64,000 nt of DNA from Chthonomonas sp. UBA2362 (GCA_002344135.1 DDTO01000008.1:62001-126000), one strand, 5' to 3'; positions 17,141-26,185 are shown, numbered from the stretch's first letter. Notes: generated by a model not told the origin, from the letters alone. Numbers and translations are program-made.

Positions 17141-18792
17141 TCGAATTGGCTCAAGCCGACGGCGCAGGCATCGTGGCGCTCTTGCTCAAGTTCACGGGCC
17201 TGGTGCTTGGGAGCCTGTGCGGCACTTACCTTTACACGGGGATCGTTCTTCACCTTTTGGCCAATAAGACGAAGACCCCCGGAGCGGGGCTTGCCTGGGT
17301 GCCGATCGGCAATCTGTTCTTGATGTGTTCGATCGCCCGCCGCTCGCCCGCCACGGTCGTCCTTCTGCTCATTCCGATCGTCAACCTGGTGGCCGGGGCG
17401 GTGCTTTGGATGTCGATCGCCGAGAATCGCGGGAAGCCCGCGTGGACGGGAGCGCTCGTTTTCATTCCGATCTTGGGCCTGCTCGTGCCGTTCTATCTCA
17501 TCTCCGGTCCGCCCGCCGACCCGGTCGGAACGCCTTCGGCCGCTCCGCCGGTCCTGTGCCCGAACTGCCGAACACCGGGGCGTCCGGGCGAAGCATTCTG
17601 CGGCGAATGCGGCGTCGCGCTGCCGTCGACGGCCCCCGTGCCCGTATCGGTGAGGCGGACGCCGGCCCTCCAACTCGCGGCAGTGGGAGCCGTTCTCGTG
17701 GCGGTTTTCGTGGGAGGATCGAGCGCGGCCGTTTGGGGCTGGATGGGTTCTGCCCTGGCCTATAACCCGCCCAAGCGAACAGCCCCCGCACTCCCGGGCC
17801 GCATGGCGGGCACGATGAAGGAATTCCCCGTCGATAGTGCCCCCACTTCACCGGCCAAGCCGGATGCCGTCGTCGCAGAGACGTACCTTGCCGACGGCGC
17901 GTCCTCGAAGGTCCCCGAGAAGTGGCTGCCGAAGGGCGTCGACCGCTCCAGCATGCCCAAAAGGGCCAAGTCTCTGACCTCCGCGACGTACCGCAAGAAG
18001 AAGACCGACGAGCCTGTCGTCGTGACGGCAATCGAACCTCGCGATCCGGGCGGAGACCTCCCGGGCACGCTCGCCGACGATATCACGAAGGCGGGTGGAG
18101 GGACCAAGACCGGTATCCAAGTGGATAGCCCTACCGGCGCCACCTATACCGGTATCCGGATCGAGCAGCCGACCACCCAGATCTACATCCTAACTCGCGG
18201 CGATACCGGTACCGTGATCATCGTCCTCGCGACCGACCCCTCCACCTTCGGCACGGCGGACCGCCTCGCGGAAAACCTAGGCAACGGTCTCGGTCTTGCC
18301 GAGCCAGATACCGAAGAAAACCCCAACCCCCTGTTTCTGTTGCCGACCACCCTTCCCGCCGGCCTCGAATTGGTCGACCTCCAGAGCCTGACCGCCGAGG
18401 AAGTACTAGCCCAGGCGGAGTGGCAAAAGGCCGAGGCCGAAGCTTCATCCGACGCTCAAGCCCGAAAGGCTCTCGCTGCGGTGCGCCAATTGCTTCCGGA
18501 AAGGTGGACGATCGCCGAATACGCCGACGGCAGTGGCAAGCAATGGCGAGCCGGCGTACTGGACTATGCCGATGTTCGGCGGACGTGGTTCTTCATGTAC
18601 TTCCTCAAGTCGCTGCTCACGGCGGCCGAGATGCGCACCGTAACCGTGCGCGGCGTGGAAGGGTGGCTGATCCAGGACGGATCCGCTTCGAGTCTGGTTT
18701 TCCAAAAGGGGCCCTACATCGCAATCGTCGACGCTCCGGACGGCACCCCCGCCGAGCGGCTGATCGCCTTCGGCGACGTGATCCAGCTCTGA
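17137..18792 (+). CDS. DUF5684-like membrane protein with zinc ribbon
   Basis: 551 residues. N-terminal membrane block (four helices, residues ~10-125) with GLAWVPIGNLFLM and LLLIPIVNLVAGAV, the style of DUF5684 domains. A zinc ribbon follows (Cys141/144/155/158), then a fifth membrane helix (~178-202) and a ~350-residue outside domain rich in Thr and Asp with no recognised family. Start ATG overlaps the previous stop (ATGA). As the third ribbon protein in the operon it probably forms a complex with the first two. Confidence 0.82.
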   Translation: MIELAQADGAGIVALLLKFTGLVLGSLCGTYLYTGIVLHLLANKTKTPGAGLAWVPIGNLFLMCSIARRSPATVVLLLIPIVNLVAGAVLWMSIAENRGKPAWTGALVFIPILGLLVPFYLISGPPADPVGTPSAAPPVLCPNCRTPGRPGEAFCGECGVALPSTAPVPVSVRRTPALQLAAVGAVLVAVFVGGSSAAVWGWMGSALAYNPPKRTAPALPGRMAGTMKEFPVDSAPTSPAKPDAVVAETYLADGASSKVPEKWLPKGVDRSSMPKRAKSLTSATYRKKKTDEPVVVTAIEPRDPGGDLPGTLADDITKAGGGTKTGIQVDSPTGATYTGIRIEQPTTQIYILTRGDTGTVIIVLATDPSTFGTADRLAENLGNGLGLAEPDTEENPNPLFLLPTTLPAGLELVDLQSLTAEEVLAQAEWQKAEAEASSDAQARKALAAVRQLLPERWTIAEYADGSGKQWRAGVLDYADVRRTWFFMYFLKSLLTAAEMRTVTVRGVEGWLIQDGSASSLVFQKGPYIAIVDAPDGTPAERLIAFGDVIQL

Positions 18793-18868
18793 TCGGTCGA
18801 GGATCGTTGAGATTCCCCCTCACGCCGTGAGGAAGGAGCGTTTCGAAGAAAGGGCGTGAGAAGTGACC

Positions 18869-19189
18869 TTATGAGCGGCAGTTGGGGCAGATCGGAAGCC
18901 GGCTTTCTCGAATCGTGCCGCAGTTCGGACAGACGATTTCGTCGGCGTCGTCGGTCGCTTCCCAGCCCGCAGCCGCCAGTACCTCCTCCTCCTCGATCCG
19001 ACGGAGTTCGCCAAGGTCGTATCGACTCGTCGGCCGTCTCTCTCGAACGGCCCAGACGATCGCCCCGACGAACAGCAACCCCGCGATCACGAGCAGGGCT
19101 TGGCCATGCGGGGTCGTCGAGAGCGCTCCACCCAGCAGGGCGAGGGCCAGGGCCAATGCGACGACGCCGATGGGGCGCCGGTCCGTCAT
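18869..19189 (-). CDS. Small membrane protein with C-terminal zinc ribbon
   Basis: 106 residues. Two membrane helices (~7-24 and ~30-48), an acidic linker and a C-terminal CPNCG...CPNC ribbon. The ATG overlaps the stop of argJ (ATGA), which fixes the start; longer in-frame reading would only mirror argJ. It is convergent with the three-gene ribbon operon and may contribute to the same assembly, though it is transcribed with arginine genes. Confidence 0.8.
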   Translation of the reverse strand: MTDRRPIGVVALALALALLGGALSTTPHGQALLVIAGLLFVGAIVWAVRERRPTSRYDLGELRRIEEEEVLAAAGWEATDDADEIVCPNCGTIRESRLPICPNCRS

Positions 19190-20334
19190 GTGTGATACTC
19201 CGCGTTGATCCGAACGTAGCCGTAACCGAAATCGCAGGTGTAAATCGTGGCCGTCTCGCCTTCGCCCAGCCGCAGGTCGATCACGACGTGATCGGACTTG
19301 AGCGCGGTCGACACTCGCTTTGCATCGAAGCCGGCAGGCGATCCGCCTTCGAAGAGAGTGTGATCTTCTCCGGACGCTCGCAGGCTCAAGATCGCGGTCT
19401 GGGGGTCGAACAAGACCCCTGACCGGCCAGCCGCCATCAGTATCCGTCCCCAGTTCGGGTCGCAGCCGAACATCGCGGTCTTGACCAGGGGGGACTCGGC
19501 GATCGTTCGAGCGATCCGCAGGGGGTCTGCACTGCCGGTGACCACGACCTCGACCAGCTTGGTCGCTCCTTCGCCGTCGCGAGCGATCTGGCGCGTAAGG
19601 TCCAGGCAAACCTCGGTCAGAGCGGCCTCGAGGTCGGATTCTGCGGGGCGAACTCCGCTGGCTCCGCTCGCGAACACGAGGGCCATATCGTTGGTCGAGG
19701 TGTCGCCGTCGACGGTGAGACGATTGAAGGTTGCGCCGGAGACCCGGCGCCAGACGTTGCCGAGCAAGTCGGGATCGACTGCGAAATCGGTCATCACGAA
19801 TGCAAGCATCGTGGCCATGTTCGGCGCGATCATCCCGCTGCCCTTGGCAACGCCGTACACAACTCCTCCGCCGGTCTCGGCTCTGGCCGACTTCTCCACG
19901 AGGTCCGTCGTGAGGATTGCGTCCATGAAGGGTTTGGGGTCGCCGCCTAACGCTTGCCCGGCCGCAGCGATGCCCCGCTCGACCCGCGCCATGTCGAGCA
20001 GATGGCCGATGATCCCTGTCGAGGCCACCGCCACCTCTTCGGGACGGCAGCCGATCGCGTCGGCGGCGAGTTCGGCCATACGCGCGGTGTCTCGCTCGCC
20101 CTGCTCACCGGTGCAGCAGTTCGCGTTTCCGCTGTTCACGACGAGCGCGCGAAGCCGGCCATCGGCGATCACGGCACGGGTGTAGTCCACACAAGCGGCC
20201 CGGACGGTGTTCGTCGTGAATACCCCCGACCCGCTCGCGAGTCCATCGCAAACGAGGAGGCCGATATCGTTGCGTCGGTTTTTCAGGCCGCACCTTGCCC
20301 CTCCGAGCAGAAAGCCCTTCGGGATCACGGCCAT
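19186..20334 (-). CDS. argJ: Bifunctional glutamate N-acetyltransferase / amino-acid acetyltransferase
   Basis: 382 residues, normal length. ArgJ moves an acetyl group from N-acetylornithine to glutamate in the cyclic arginine pathway; the precursor self-cleaves before a Thr in the motif ATMLAFVMTDF. Visible family signatures are GFLLGGARCGLK at the start, KGSGMIAPNMATML around residue 170-183 (nucleophile Thr at ATM), and the C-terminal CDFGYGYVRINAEYHT. The last part overlaps the small ribbon gene. It overlaps argC by 10 bases, forming an argC-argJ unit; argB is not in this window. Confidence 0.96.
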   Translation of the reverse strand: MAVIPKGFLLGGARCGLKNRRNDIGLLVCDGLASGSGVFTTNTVRAACVDYTRAVIADGRLRALVVNSGNANCCTGEQGERDTARMAELAADAIGCRPEEVAVASTGIIGHLLDMARVERGIAAAGQALGGDPKPFMDAILTTDLVEKSARAETGGGVVYGVAKGSGMIAPNMATMLAFVMTDFAVDPDLLGNVWRRVSGATFNRLTVDGDTSTNDMALVFASGASGVRPAESDLEAALTEVCLDLTRQIARDGEGATKLVEVVVTGSADPLRIARTIAESPLVKTAMFGCDPNWGRILMAAGRSGVLFDPQTAILSLRASGEDHTLFEGGSPAGFDAKRVSTALKSDHVVIDLRLGEGETATIYTCDFGYGYVRINAEYHT

Positions 20335-21338
20335 AGCCCCGCCATAGGAAGGCCCGTGTCCTCCGGGAAACCGAACATGAGGTTCATATTCTGAATCGCC
20401 TGACCGGCGGCTCCCTTAACCAGGTTATCGATCACCGAGACCAGCACGGCATGTCCCGTTCGCTCGTCGAACGCCGCGGCGAGGACGCATCGATTCGATC
20501 CCTGCACCTCCTTCGTCGAGGGCCAACCCTCCGTTCGGATTTCTACGAAAGGCCGGTCCCGGTACGCGCTTTGCCAGGCACCGAGCACGTCGGCTCGTCC
20601 AGCCCCCGCTCGGAGAGGAACATGGATGGTCGAGCAGATGCCTCGTGCCGCCGGGATGAGGTGAGGAGTGAATCGCACCCTCCTCCCCAGTTCCTGCTCG
20701 ATTTCCGGCGTATGTCGGTGCCCAGTAACGCCGTAGGGTTTGAAGCCACCGGCCAACTCCGTGAAGAGATAGTCGGTTTCGGTCTTACTGCGGCCCGCGC
20801 CGCTCACGCCAGACTTGGCATCGACGACCGGGATTCCGTCGATGAGGTCGGAAAGCGGAGCCAGGGCGAGGAGCGTCGCGGTGGGATAGCATCCGGGATT
20901 CGCGATCGCTGTTGCCGCCGCGATTTCCTCTGCCGCCTTCGATTCGCATAGCCCGTAAACCGGCCAAGGTTTGCATTGGGCAGCGGTATGTGGGCGCCCG
21001 TACCAGGTTTCGTAGTCGTCGATGCGGCTGAGCCTGAAGTCGGCGGAGAGGTCGATGACTCTCATCCGGCGCTGGAGAGCGGGAAGAAACTCCATCGCGA
21101 ATCCCGCCTCCTGGCAGAGGAAGGCGACGTTTGCTTCGAGGGATTCTGCATCGAACGGCTCGAGTACCAAATCGCTGGCCAGCCAGGGACAGGCCCCACG
21201 GAGCGGTCGGCCTGCCTGTCGCTCGCTGGTGACGGTGCAGACCTGCGCGAGCGGATGCGCGGAGAGCAGGCGCACGACTTCGGATCCGGTGTAGCCCGTC
21301 GCTCCGATGACGGCGGCCACGATCGGTTGCTGGCCCAT
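20325..21338 (-). CDS. argC: N-acetyl-gamma-glutamyl-phosphate reductase
   Basis: 337 residues. ArgC reduces N-acetylglutamyl phosphate to the semialdehyde with NADPH. The Rossmann motif GATGYTGSEVVRLL is at residues 13-26, the catalytic Cys lies in IANPGCYPTATLL, and the His of HRHTPEIEQEL completes the active site. Start ATG is supported by TACATT exactly 6 bases upstream and no SD, so the operon may be leaderless. argJ follows with a 10-base overlap. Confidence 0.96.
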   Translation of the reverse strand: MGQQPIVAAVIGATGYTGSEVVRLLSAHPLAQVCTVTSERQAGRPLRGACPWLASDLVLEPFDAESLEANVAFLCQEAGFAMEFLPALQRRMRVIDLSADFRLSRIDDYETWYGRPHTAAQCKPWPVYGLCESKAAEEIAAATAIANPGCYPTATLLALAPLSDLIDGIPVVDAKSGVSGAGRSKTETDYLFTELAGGFKPYGVTGHRHTPEIEQELGRRVRFTPHLIPAARGICSTIHVPLRAGAGRADVLGAWQSAYRDRPFVEIRTEGWPSTKEVQGSNRCVLAAAFDERTGHAVLVSVIDNLVKGAAGQAIQNMNLMFGFPEDTGLPMAGLWP

Positions 21339-21344
21339 CGACTC

Positions 21345-21350
21345 AATGTA
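21345..21350 (-). promoter_or_regulatory. -10 box TACATT for argC-argJ
   Basis: TACATT ends 6 bases before the argC ATG at 21338, with no ribosome site between; leaderless-type promoter. Confidence 0.45.
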
Positions 21351-21356
21351 GCACGG

Positions 21357-22508
21357 TCACGGCGACTTCGGCACCCAGAGCGCGACGAGGAGCGACGCCG
21401 CGACACAGATCACGCCCGCCGCCAAGTATGGCGCGGAGGGCGAAAGATCGAACAGAACGCCGCCCAGAACCGGCCCGACCAAGAAGCCGACAGACCTCGC
21501 GCTTTGCAGCCAGCCGAAGAGCTCTCCATGCCGACCTGCCGGCGTAATGCGGCTGGCGAGGCTATTGACCGTCGGATTCGACGTCGCCTGGCCGTAGGCG
21601 AAGAGGGTGCTCGCGAGAAACAAGGCAGCTAAACCGGGAGCGAACGGCATCGCGGCGAGGCCGAGTCCCTGGAACAGATAACCCTGCCGAAGCAGCGCTC
21701 GATCGCCAAAACGGCGGCTGAGCCGCGTTAGAAGCAGACCAGAAACCACGACGGTGAGGAGCGATTCATAGCCGAAGATCAAGCCGAACTCTGTCTGATC
21801 GAAGCCCAGCGTGCGCTGGATCAAGCGGCCAAATGTGCCTTCGAGCGCGGCGAGAGAGAACCAAGAGACGACCGAAATCGCGACTAGGCCGCGCAATGAG
21901 GGCAGGTCGCGCAAGATCGAGATGCCGAATCCGGTGGAGGACGGTTCGGCGACCGGAGCGGCGGGGCGAATGGCCGGGATGCCCCATGCAACCCAGAGGG
22001 CAGCGAGTCCCGACGCGCCGGTCGCAACGACTCCGATCCAGTCCGAGCCGCCCGCCGCGGCGAGAGCGGCGGCCAGGGTCGGCCCCACGATGAGCCCCGC
22101 CGAGATGGCGGCTCCGACCCGGCCCATCGCTCCGACGCGCTGTTCTTCCTCGGTGACATCGGATAGATAGGCTTGGGCGACCGCGACGTTCGCCGCGCCT
22201 AAACCGGCGAGGACCCGTGAAGCGAGGATGCCCCAGAGGTTGCCCGAGATCGCGTAGACCGCCATTCCTCCGGCCGAGAAGGCCGTGCAGAGTAGAAGGA
22301 CCGGCTTGCGCCCGATCCGATCGCTGAGCCGTCCCCAACGGGAAGAGACGAGCATCTGAACCAGGAACATGCTGCCCAGCAGCAGACCGATCTGAAGCCC
22401 GTCGGCACCGAAGCGCTCGGCGCGGAACTGAAGGTCGATAAGAATCATCCCGAACCCGGCGAGGTCCAGAAACACGGCGCCGAGGATCGGGATTTCCCTG
22501 CGGTTCAT
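21357..22508 (-). CDS. MFS transporter (TetA-like)
   Basis: 383 residues with 12 predicted membrane helices. The loop between helices 2 and 3 carries GRLSDRIGRKPVLLL, the MFS signature (G.lsDr.Grk.vl). Helix 5 region GPTLAAALAAAGG resembles the antiporter motif C of drug exporters (gxxxGPxxGG). So a proton-driven efflux permease of the TetA/DHA1 type is likely. The substrate cannot be told. CATAAT lies 9 bases before the ATG. It is co-directional with argC, 18 bases upstream of it, though a -10 box sits between. Confidence 0.88.
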   Translation of the reverse strand: MNRREIPILGAVFLDLAGFGMILIDLQFRAERFGADGLQIGLLLGSMFLVQMLVSSRWGRLSDRIGRKPVLLLCTAFSAGGMAVYAISGNLWGILASRVLAGLGAANVAVAQAYLSDVTEEEQRVGAMGRVGAAISAGLIVGPTLAAALAAAGGSDWIGVVATGASGLAALWVAWGIPAIRPAAPVAEPSSTGFGISILRDLPSLRGLVAISVVSWFSLAALEGTFGRLIQRTLGFDQTEFGLIFGYESLLTVVVSGLLLTRLSRRFGDRALLRQGYLFQGLGLAAMPFAPGLAALFLASTLFAYGQATSNPTVNSLASRITPAGRHGELFGWLQSARSVGFLVGPVLGGVLFDLSPSAPYLAAGVICVAASLLVALWVPKSP

Positions 22509-22538
22509 GGGCCCCGGATTATGGGCCTACGGACGGGT

Positions 22539-23447
22539 TTAGGTGATGATCTCTTCGGTTCGGCGTCGCCAGCCCTTCCACACCAGGCGGAGGAGAACGA
22601 GTCCTACGAGCCAGATTGGAGAGTAGACCACTAGCCAGATCGCCACGGTGACGAGTTTGCGAAGGGCTCCCATGAGCGCGGTCGAGGCCTCGGCCCAGGC
22701 TTCTGCCGCCCAGTTCTGGTCTTTCGGCGCGATCGGCGCGGTCTCCGAACTCTGGAGGAGGGATAGCCGGATCGTCGACAGGGCGGCGAGTTCGGACATG
22801 TTCTTCCGTTGGGCAGCGATCTGCTCGATTTGAGTTCGGACGTCGGTGAGCCGCCCCTGGACTTCGAGCATGTCCTTGACCGTTCGCGTGCTCTTGAGCA
22901 TCTCACGCAGGGTCTCCTCCTGGACACCGAGCGTTTTGAGCCTCGCTTCCATATCGACGAGTTGGGCGGTGACGTCCTCGCCGCTGATGGTCTTACTCAA
23001 CGGCACGCCGAGAGCGGAGAAGGACTGCAGGACATCGTCGAAGCGCCCAACGGGCACGCGGAGAGCGAGGTCGATGCGCGGAAGGCTGCCGGCAAGGCCG
23101 GTGCTCGAGGAACTCTCCACGAAGCCGCCGGCTTCCTCCGTGATGTGAAGCGCCCTCTTCTCGGCGTCGTCCACCTTGTTGACCCGGACCTCGAGGTTCG
23201 CTTGGCGGATGATCTGCCGTTGGGCATACACGATCGTGGTAGCGGCGGGGGCCACGTTCGAACCGGGTACGTCGGCCTCCTCAGATTTGTACTTCGCGTC
23301 CACGTGCGACATGTCCATCCCCGGAGACGGCGCGCCACCAGACTCCATCGAAGGCCGCATCCGGGCGGACTCCATGGAGCGGCCGCATCCGCCGAGGACT
23401 AGCAAGAGCGATACGAGGAGGAGAGAGATTCTCATTTTTCTATGCAC
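22539..23447 (-). CDS. DUF4349 lipoprotein
   Basis: 302 residues. Lipobox LVLGGC gives an acylated Cys near residue 21. The DUF4349 domain runs from residue ~75: RQIIRQANLEVRVNKVDDA, ITEEAGGFVESSS, RVPVGRFDDVLQSFSALG, then a coiled coil (RLKTLGVQEETLREMLKST... LTDVRTQIEQIAAQ) and a C-terminal membrane helix (~262-288) ending in KGWRRRTEE. So the protein appears tethered by lipid and by helix. DUF4349 function is unknown; it is an envelope protein. Start is GTG (23447). Confidence 0.87.
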   Translation of the reverse strand: MHRKMRISLLLVSLLLVLGGCGRSMESARMRPSMESGGAPSPGMDMSHVDAKYKSEEADVPGSNVAPAATTIVYAQRQIIRQANLEVRVNKVDDAEKRALHITEEAGGFVESSSSTGLAGSLPRIDLALRVPVGRFDDVLQSFSALGVPLSKTISGEDVTAQLVDMEARLKTLGVQEETLREMLKSTRTVKDMLEVQGRLTDVRTQIEQIAAQRKNMSELAALSTIRLSLLQSSETAPIAPKDQNWAAEAWAEASTALMGALRKLVTVAIWLVVYSPIWLVGLVLLRLVWKGWRRRTEEIIT

Positions 23448-23483
23448 CTACGGCCTTTTTGTGTATCCATGGAGACCATTCGT

Positions 23484-24554
23484 TCAGGGGAATAGGGACT
23501 CGCAGGACTCGCGCCTGGGACCGTTTTCATCGCAAACGGAGAACATGGCCCTACCGCTCATGTTGACGCCCGCGTATCGGCCTTTAGCGTCGAGCACGTA
23601 AAAGCTGAGGCCGAAAGCGGGCCGTCCTCGATCGTCGAGCAGGCGTTTCTCCCTGGTGTTCGCCGCGACCCGGCGAAGTGCTTCGAAGCCTGCATCTTTG
23701 GGATGCTTCCCTCGCCGGAGTTCTTCGACGACGAGGAAGGAGCAAAGGTTGTACAGGTTGGCTTCGCCGCGTCCGGTCGAACCGGCGGCGCCGACCGGGT
23801 TGTCGACGTAGAGTCCGGCACCGAGGATCGGCGAATCGCCGACCCGACCGGGGATCTTGAAGGCCAGGCCGCTGGTCGTCGTGACACCGCAAATCTCGCC
23901 CTTGGAGTTCATCCCGAGACAGTTGATCGTGCCCCAATAGTGCTCGCGGTCGATAAGGCCTTCCCTCATCATCGCGAGCGCGGCGCCGTCTCGCCTGGCC
24001 GGGTCGAGATAGTGGTCCGGATCGATCCGGCGCTTCCACTCCAGCCAAAGCTGTCGCGATCGGTCGCTGTTGAGATCGGCCTCGACGGTGAACCCCATCT
24101 GGCGGGCGAAGTCCTGCGCACCTCTCCCGACCAAGAGGTGATGGTCGGTGCCGGCGGCGACGAGACGAGCGACCGAACTCGGCGTTCGGACACCCTCCAG
24201 GGCAGCCACGCCCCCCGCCCATCGCCTTGTCCCGTGCATGACGCAAGAGTCCAATTGGACGACGCCGTCGGCATTCGGCAGCCCTCCGTAGCCGACCGAC
24301 GTATCGGCGGGATCGAGTTCGACGATGTTCACCCCGGCCACGACGGATTCCAACACATCGTCGCCGCCGACGATCTTGCGATAGGCTTCCTCGATACAAG
24401 TACGCGGTCCGCCGTTCTTGACGGTATGCCCGTTTCCGCTCGCGACGACGATCGGTTTAGCCTGGGTCGAGACCAAGATGGTTGGCAGCACCGTCGACGG
24501 TGCGAGGGCGGCGGCACTACCGACCAACAGGTCGCGACGCGTGAGACCCTTCAT
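23484..24554 (-). CDS. Tat-exported N4-(beta-N-acetylglucosaminyl)-L-asparaginase family protein
   Basis: 356 residues. A twin-arginine signal (TRRDLLVGSAAALAPS) exports it folded. The Ntn-hydrolase core matches glycosylasparaginase: YWGTINCLGM with the predicted nucleophile Thr209 (after self-cleavage before it), GVTTTSG, then KIPGRVGDSPILGAG and VDNPVGAAGSTGRGE. The family cleaves the Asn-GlcNAc bond of glycopeptides or hydrolyses isoaspartyl/Asn side chains; which one is not decidable here. With the neighbouring deacetylase this suggests handling of glycan or peptide debris outside the membrane. Confidence 0.92.
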   Translation of the reverse strand: MKGLTRRDLLVGSAAALAPSTVLPTILVSTQAKPIVVASGNGHTVKNGGPRTCIEEAYRKIVGGDDVLESVVAGVNIVELDPADTSVGYGGLPNADGVVQLDSCVMHGTRRWAGGVAALEGVRTPSSVARLVAAGTDHHLLVGRGAQDFARQMGFTVEADLNSDRSRQLWLEWKRRIDPDHYLDPARRDGAALAMMREGLIDREHYWGTINCLGMNSKGEICGVTTTSGLAFKIPGRVGDSPILGAGLYVDNPVGAAGSTGRGEANLYNLCSFLVVEELRRGKHPKDAGFEALRRVAANTREKRLLDDRGRPAFGLSFYVLDAKGRYAGVNMSGRAMFSVCDENGPRRESCESLFP

Positions 24555-24563
24555 GCACCCATT

Positions 24564-24592
24564 TTGGAGTGCGCGGGCTCGGCCGCGCTTTC
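24564..24592. repeat. Short dispersed palindrome (GGAGTGCGCGG family)
   Basis: Stem GCGCGG / CCGCGC with a 6-base loop, flanked by TTTTGGAGT and TTTCCGG, sits between two minus-strand genes. Related copies occur near 45750-45853 and 59734. Confidence 0.5.
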
Positions 24593-24645
24593 CGGCTCAG
24601 GGGTGCGCTTCCCAGGACCGTCGCGAGTTTGAGATCTCGAAGACC

Positions 24646-25584
24646 TCAGGGCTGAACGTAAAAGGCGACCTTCATCTTCCGCTCCATTTCGAGCCAGTAG
24701 CGGATGCCGAGGTCGCGGTCCATGCCCTGGATGCGGGGCAGTCGCATCGGGTCGAGTTTCTCGTCGGTAGGAGCTAACGCTGGACCCGCGCCGGCGAGGG
24801 CGACCGAGCGGAAGCCGTAGGTCTTGCCGTTGTACTTGAACGATTTGAGGAGGGCACGATTTTTCGGCATCACGCCGTAGGGCAGCGCGAGATGGCGGGG
24901 CTCGAAGCCGAGACCGCGAATCCAGTCGATCGACTTGCCGAGTTCCGCGCAGACCTGCTCGTCGGTCAGCTTGCCAAGGCTTTTGTGGTTCCAGGTGTGA
25001 CTGGCGAGTTCACAGCCCCAGTCCTTGAGCATCTGGATCTTCTTATCGCGGAACTTCTTCTGGCCGAAAGGGCCGTTCGGCAGGACGTAGAAGGTCGCCC
25101 GAACCGGAAAGTCGGGGTATTTCTTGGCGAACGTCTCCCAGATGCCGACCGCGCAGTTGGGATCGAGCGTCCCATCCTCGAGGAACCGGAATTGGCTGGG
25201 GTCCGAATCGTCGAAGGTGACGACGACGGGGATTGCTCCCGGCGCGATATCGATCTCGTTATCGAGATATTGGCTCAGAGTCACCGGCCGGTAGCCCCGT
25301 TCGTAAAGCAACTGGAGGTCTTGCCTGAACTTCTTGATCGAGCGGTCGTACAGGGTGTCTTTTGCGACGATGCGGTGATACTCCAGGACCATCACTTTGC
25401 CGCTCGTGTTGCCCTTACGCTTCGAAACCCTCTTCGGAGGGGGAGGCTTCGGTTTTGGGGGCGGTTCTGCGGCCGCCGCGACCGCCGGCTTGATCTGCAA
25501 CTCGGTTGCCATGGGTCGCCCACACGATCCCAGCGTCATACCGAGGGCAACGGCGAGGATCGGTGGAAGTAGCTTGAAGTTCAC
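24646..25584 (-). CDS. Polysaccharide deacetylase-like lipoprotein
   Basis: 312 residues. Lipobox TLGSC gives acylated Cys near residue 21, followed by a Pro/Lys-rich linker (to ~55). The NodB-homology domain has VMVLEYHRI, VVVTFDDSD (metal Asp pair) and ELASHTWNHKSL (the metal-binding H...H motif SHTxxH). The family removes N-acetyl or O-acetyl groups from peptidoglycan or surface polysaccharide. The protein is probably anchored in the envelope. Start is a GTG with TAAAAT 12 bases ahead; no strong ribosome site. Confidence 0.9.
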   Translation of the reverse strand: MNFKLLPPILAVALGMTLGSCGRPMATELQIKPAVAAAAEPPPKPKPPPPKRVSKRKGNTSGKVMVLEYHRIVAKDTLYDRSIKKFRQDLQLLYERGYRPVTLSQYLDNEIDIAPGAIPVVVTFDDSDPSQFRFLEDGTLDPNCAVGIWETFAKKYPDFPVRATFYVLPNGPFGQKKFRDKKIQMLKDWGCELASHTWNHKSLGKLTDEQVCAELGKSIDWIRGLGFEPRHLALPYGVMPKNRALLKSFKYNGKTYGFRSVALAGAGPALAPTDEKLDPMRLPRIQGMDRDLGIRYWLEMERKMKVAFYVQP

Positions 25585-25766
25585 GGCGGCGCAGGCATTT
25601 TACACCCTGGCGGCCTAGCAAGCCTAGGCCTTTGGTCCAGGCGATACTGCACAGTCATTGCTCCACAGGGTACAATTCTTGCCACCTTGAAGACTGCGAC
25701 GCCCTTCTGCAACCGCCCCGAAGAAGTCGAAGTCCTCACCTTCCCCAACTGACAAGGAGGCTCCCA

Positions 25767-26147
25767 CTGATTCTATTCGTAGACGATGATCCCGAAAGAT
25801 GGAACGTGTTTTGCCGAAGAACTCCCGGCCGTCACCTCTGGGCACAATTCCCAGAGGAAGCCATTGCCCTCTTGCAAGGCCGTGCCTTTACCGAGATCCA
25901 CCTCGATCATGACCTGGTGGATGAGCAAGTTTACGATTGGATGGAGTTCGATGAGCGTAGCGGATACATGATCGCGAAGTGGATCGCCGAGCACCCAGAG
26001 GCATCGCCAGAGGCCAAGATCATCATCCACTCCTTGAACGAGCTCGGGGCGGAAAGAATGAACCAGGTACTACGCCTGGCTGGACGCAAGCAGCTGGTCA
26101 TCCCATTTGTATTCTTGCTCGATGATAGTGCCGAGGAAGCCAGCTAG
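25767..26147 (+). CDS. Cyclic-phosphate-processing receiver (cREC)-like protein, probable CTG or ATT start
   Basis: About 126 residues from the proposed start. Motifs in order: LILFVDDDPERW, EIHLDHDL, GYMIAKWIAE and IIIHSLNELGAERM. These match the cREC family (lyLDDd...R, isLDHDL, dG..va.w, HS.N..Ga..M), a receiver-like domain predicted to act on cyclic-phosphate RNA ends. AAGGAGG, the best Shine-Dalgarno in this region, is at 25754-25760, and the first codons after it are CTG (25767) and ATT (25770). A TTG at 25632 is also in frame, but the ~45 residues it adds look non-coding. The start is thus likely non-AUG. No RNA ligase or poly(A) polymerase lies nearby. Confidence 0.72.
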   Translation: MILFVDDDPERWNVFCRRTPGRHLWAQFPEEAIALLQGRAFTEIHLDHDLVDEQVYDWMEFDERSGYMIAKWIAEHPEASPEAKIIIHSLNELGAERMNQVLRLAGRKQLVIPFVFLLDDSAEEAS

Positions 26148-26185
26148 AGTTTCACGGCTGTCACGCCCCTACGAGGACTTGGAGA

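Noticed and set aside
25632..25766. TTG-started extension of the cREC-like protein
   Set aside because: The added residues are Pro/Arg/Ser-rich and unlike the family, and the strong ribosome site lies inside this stretch.
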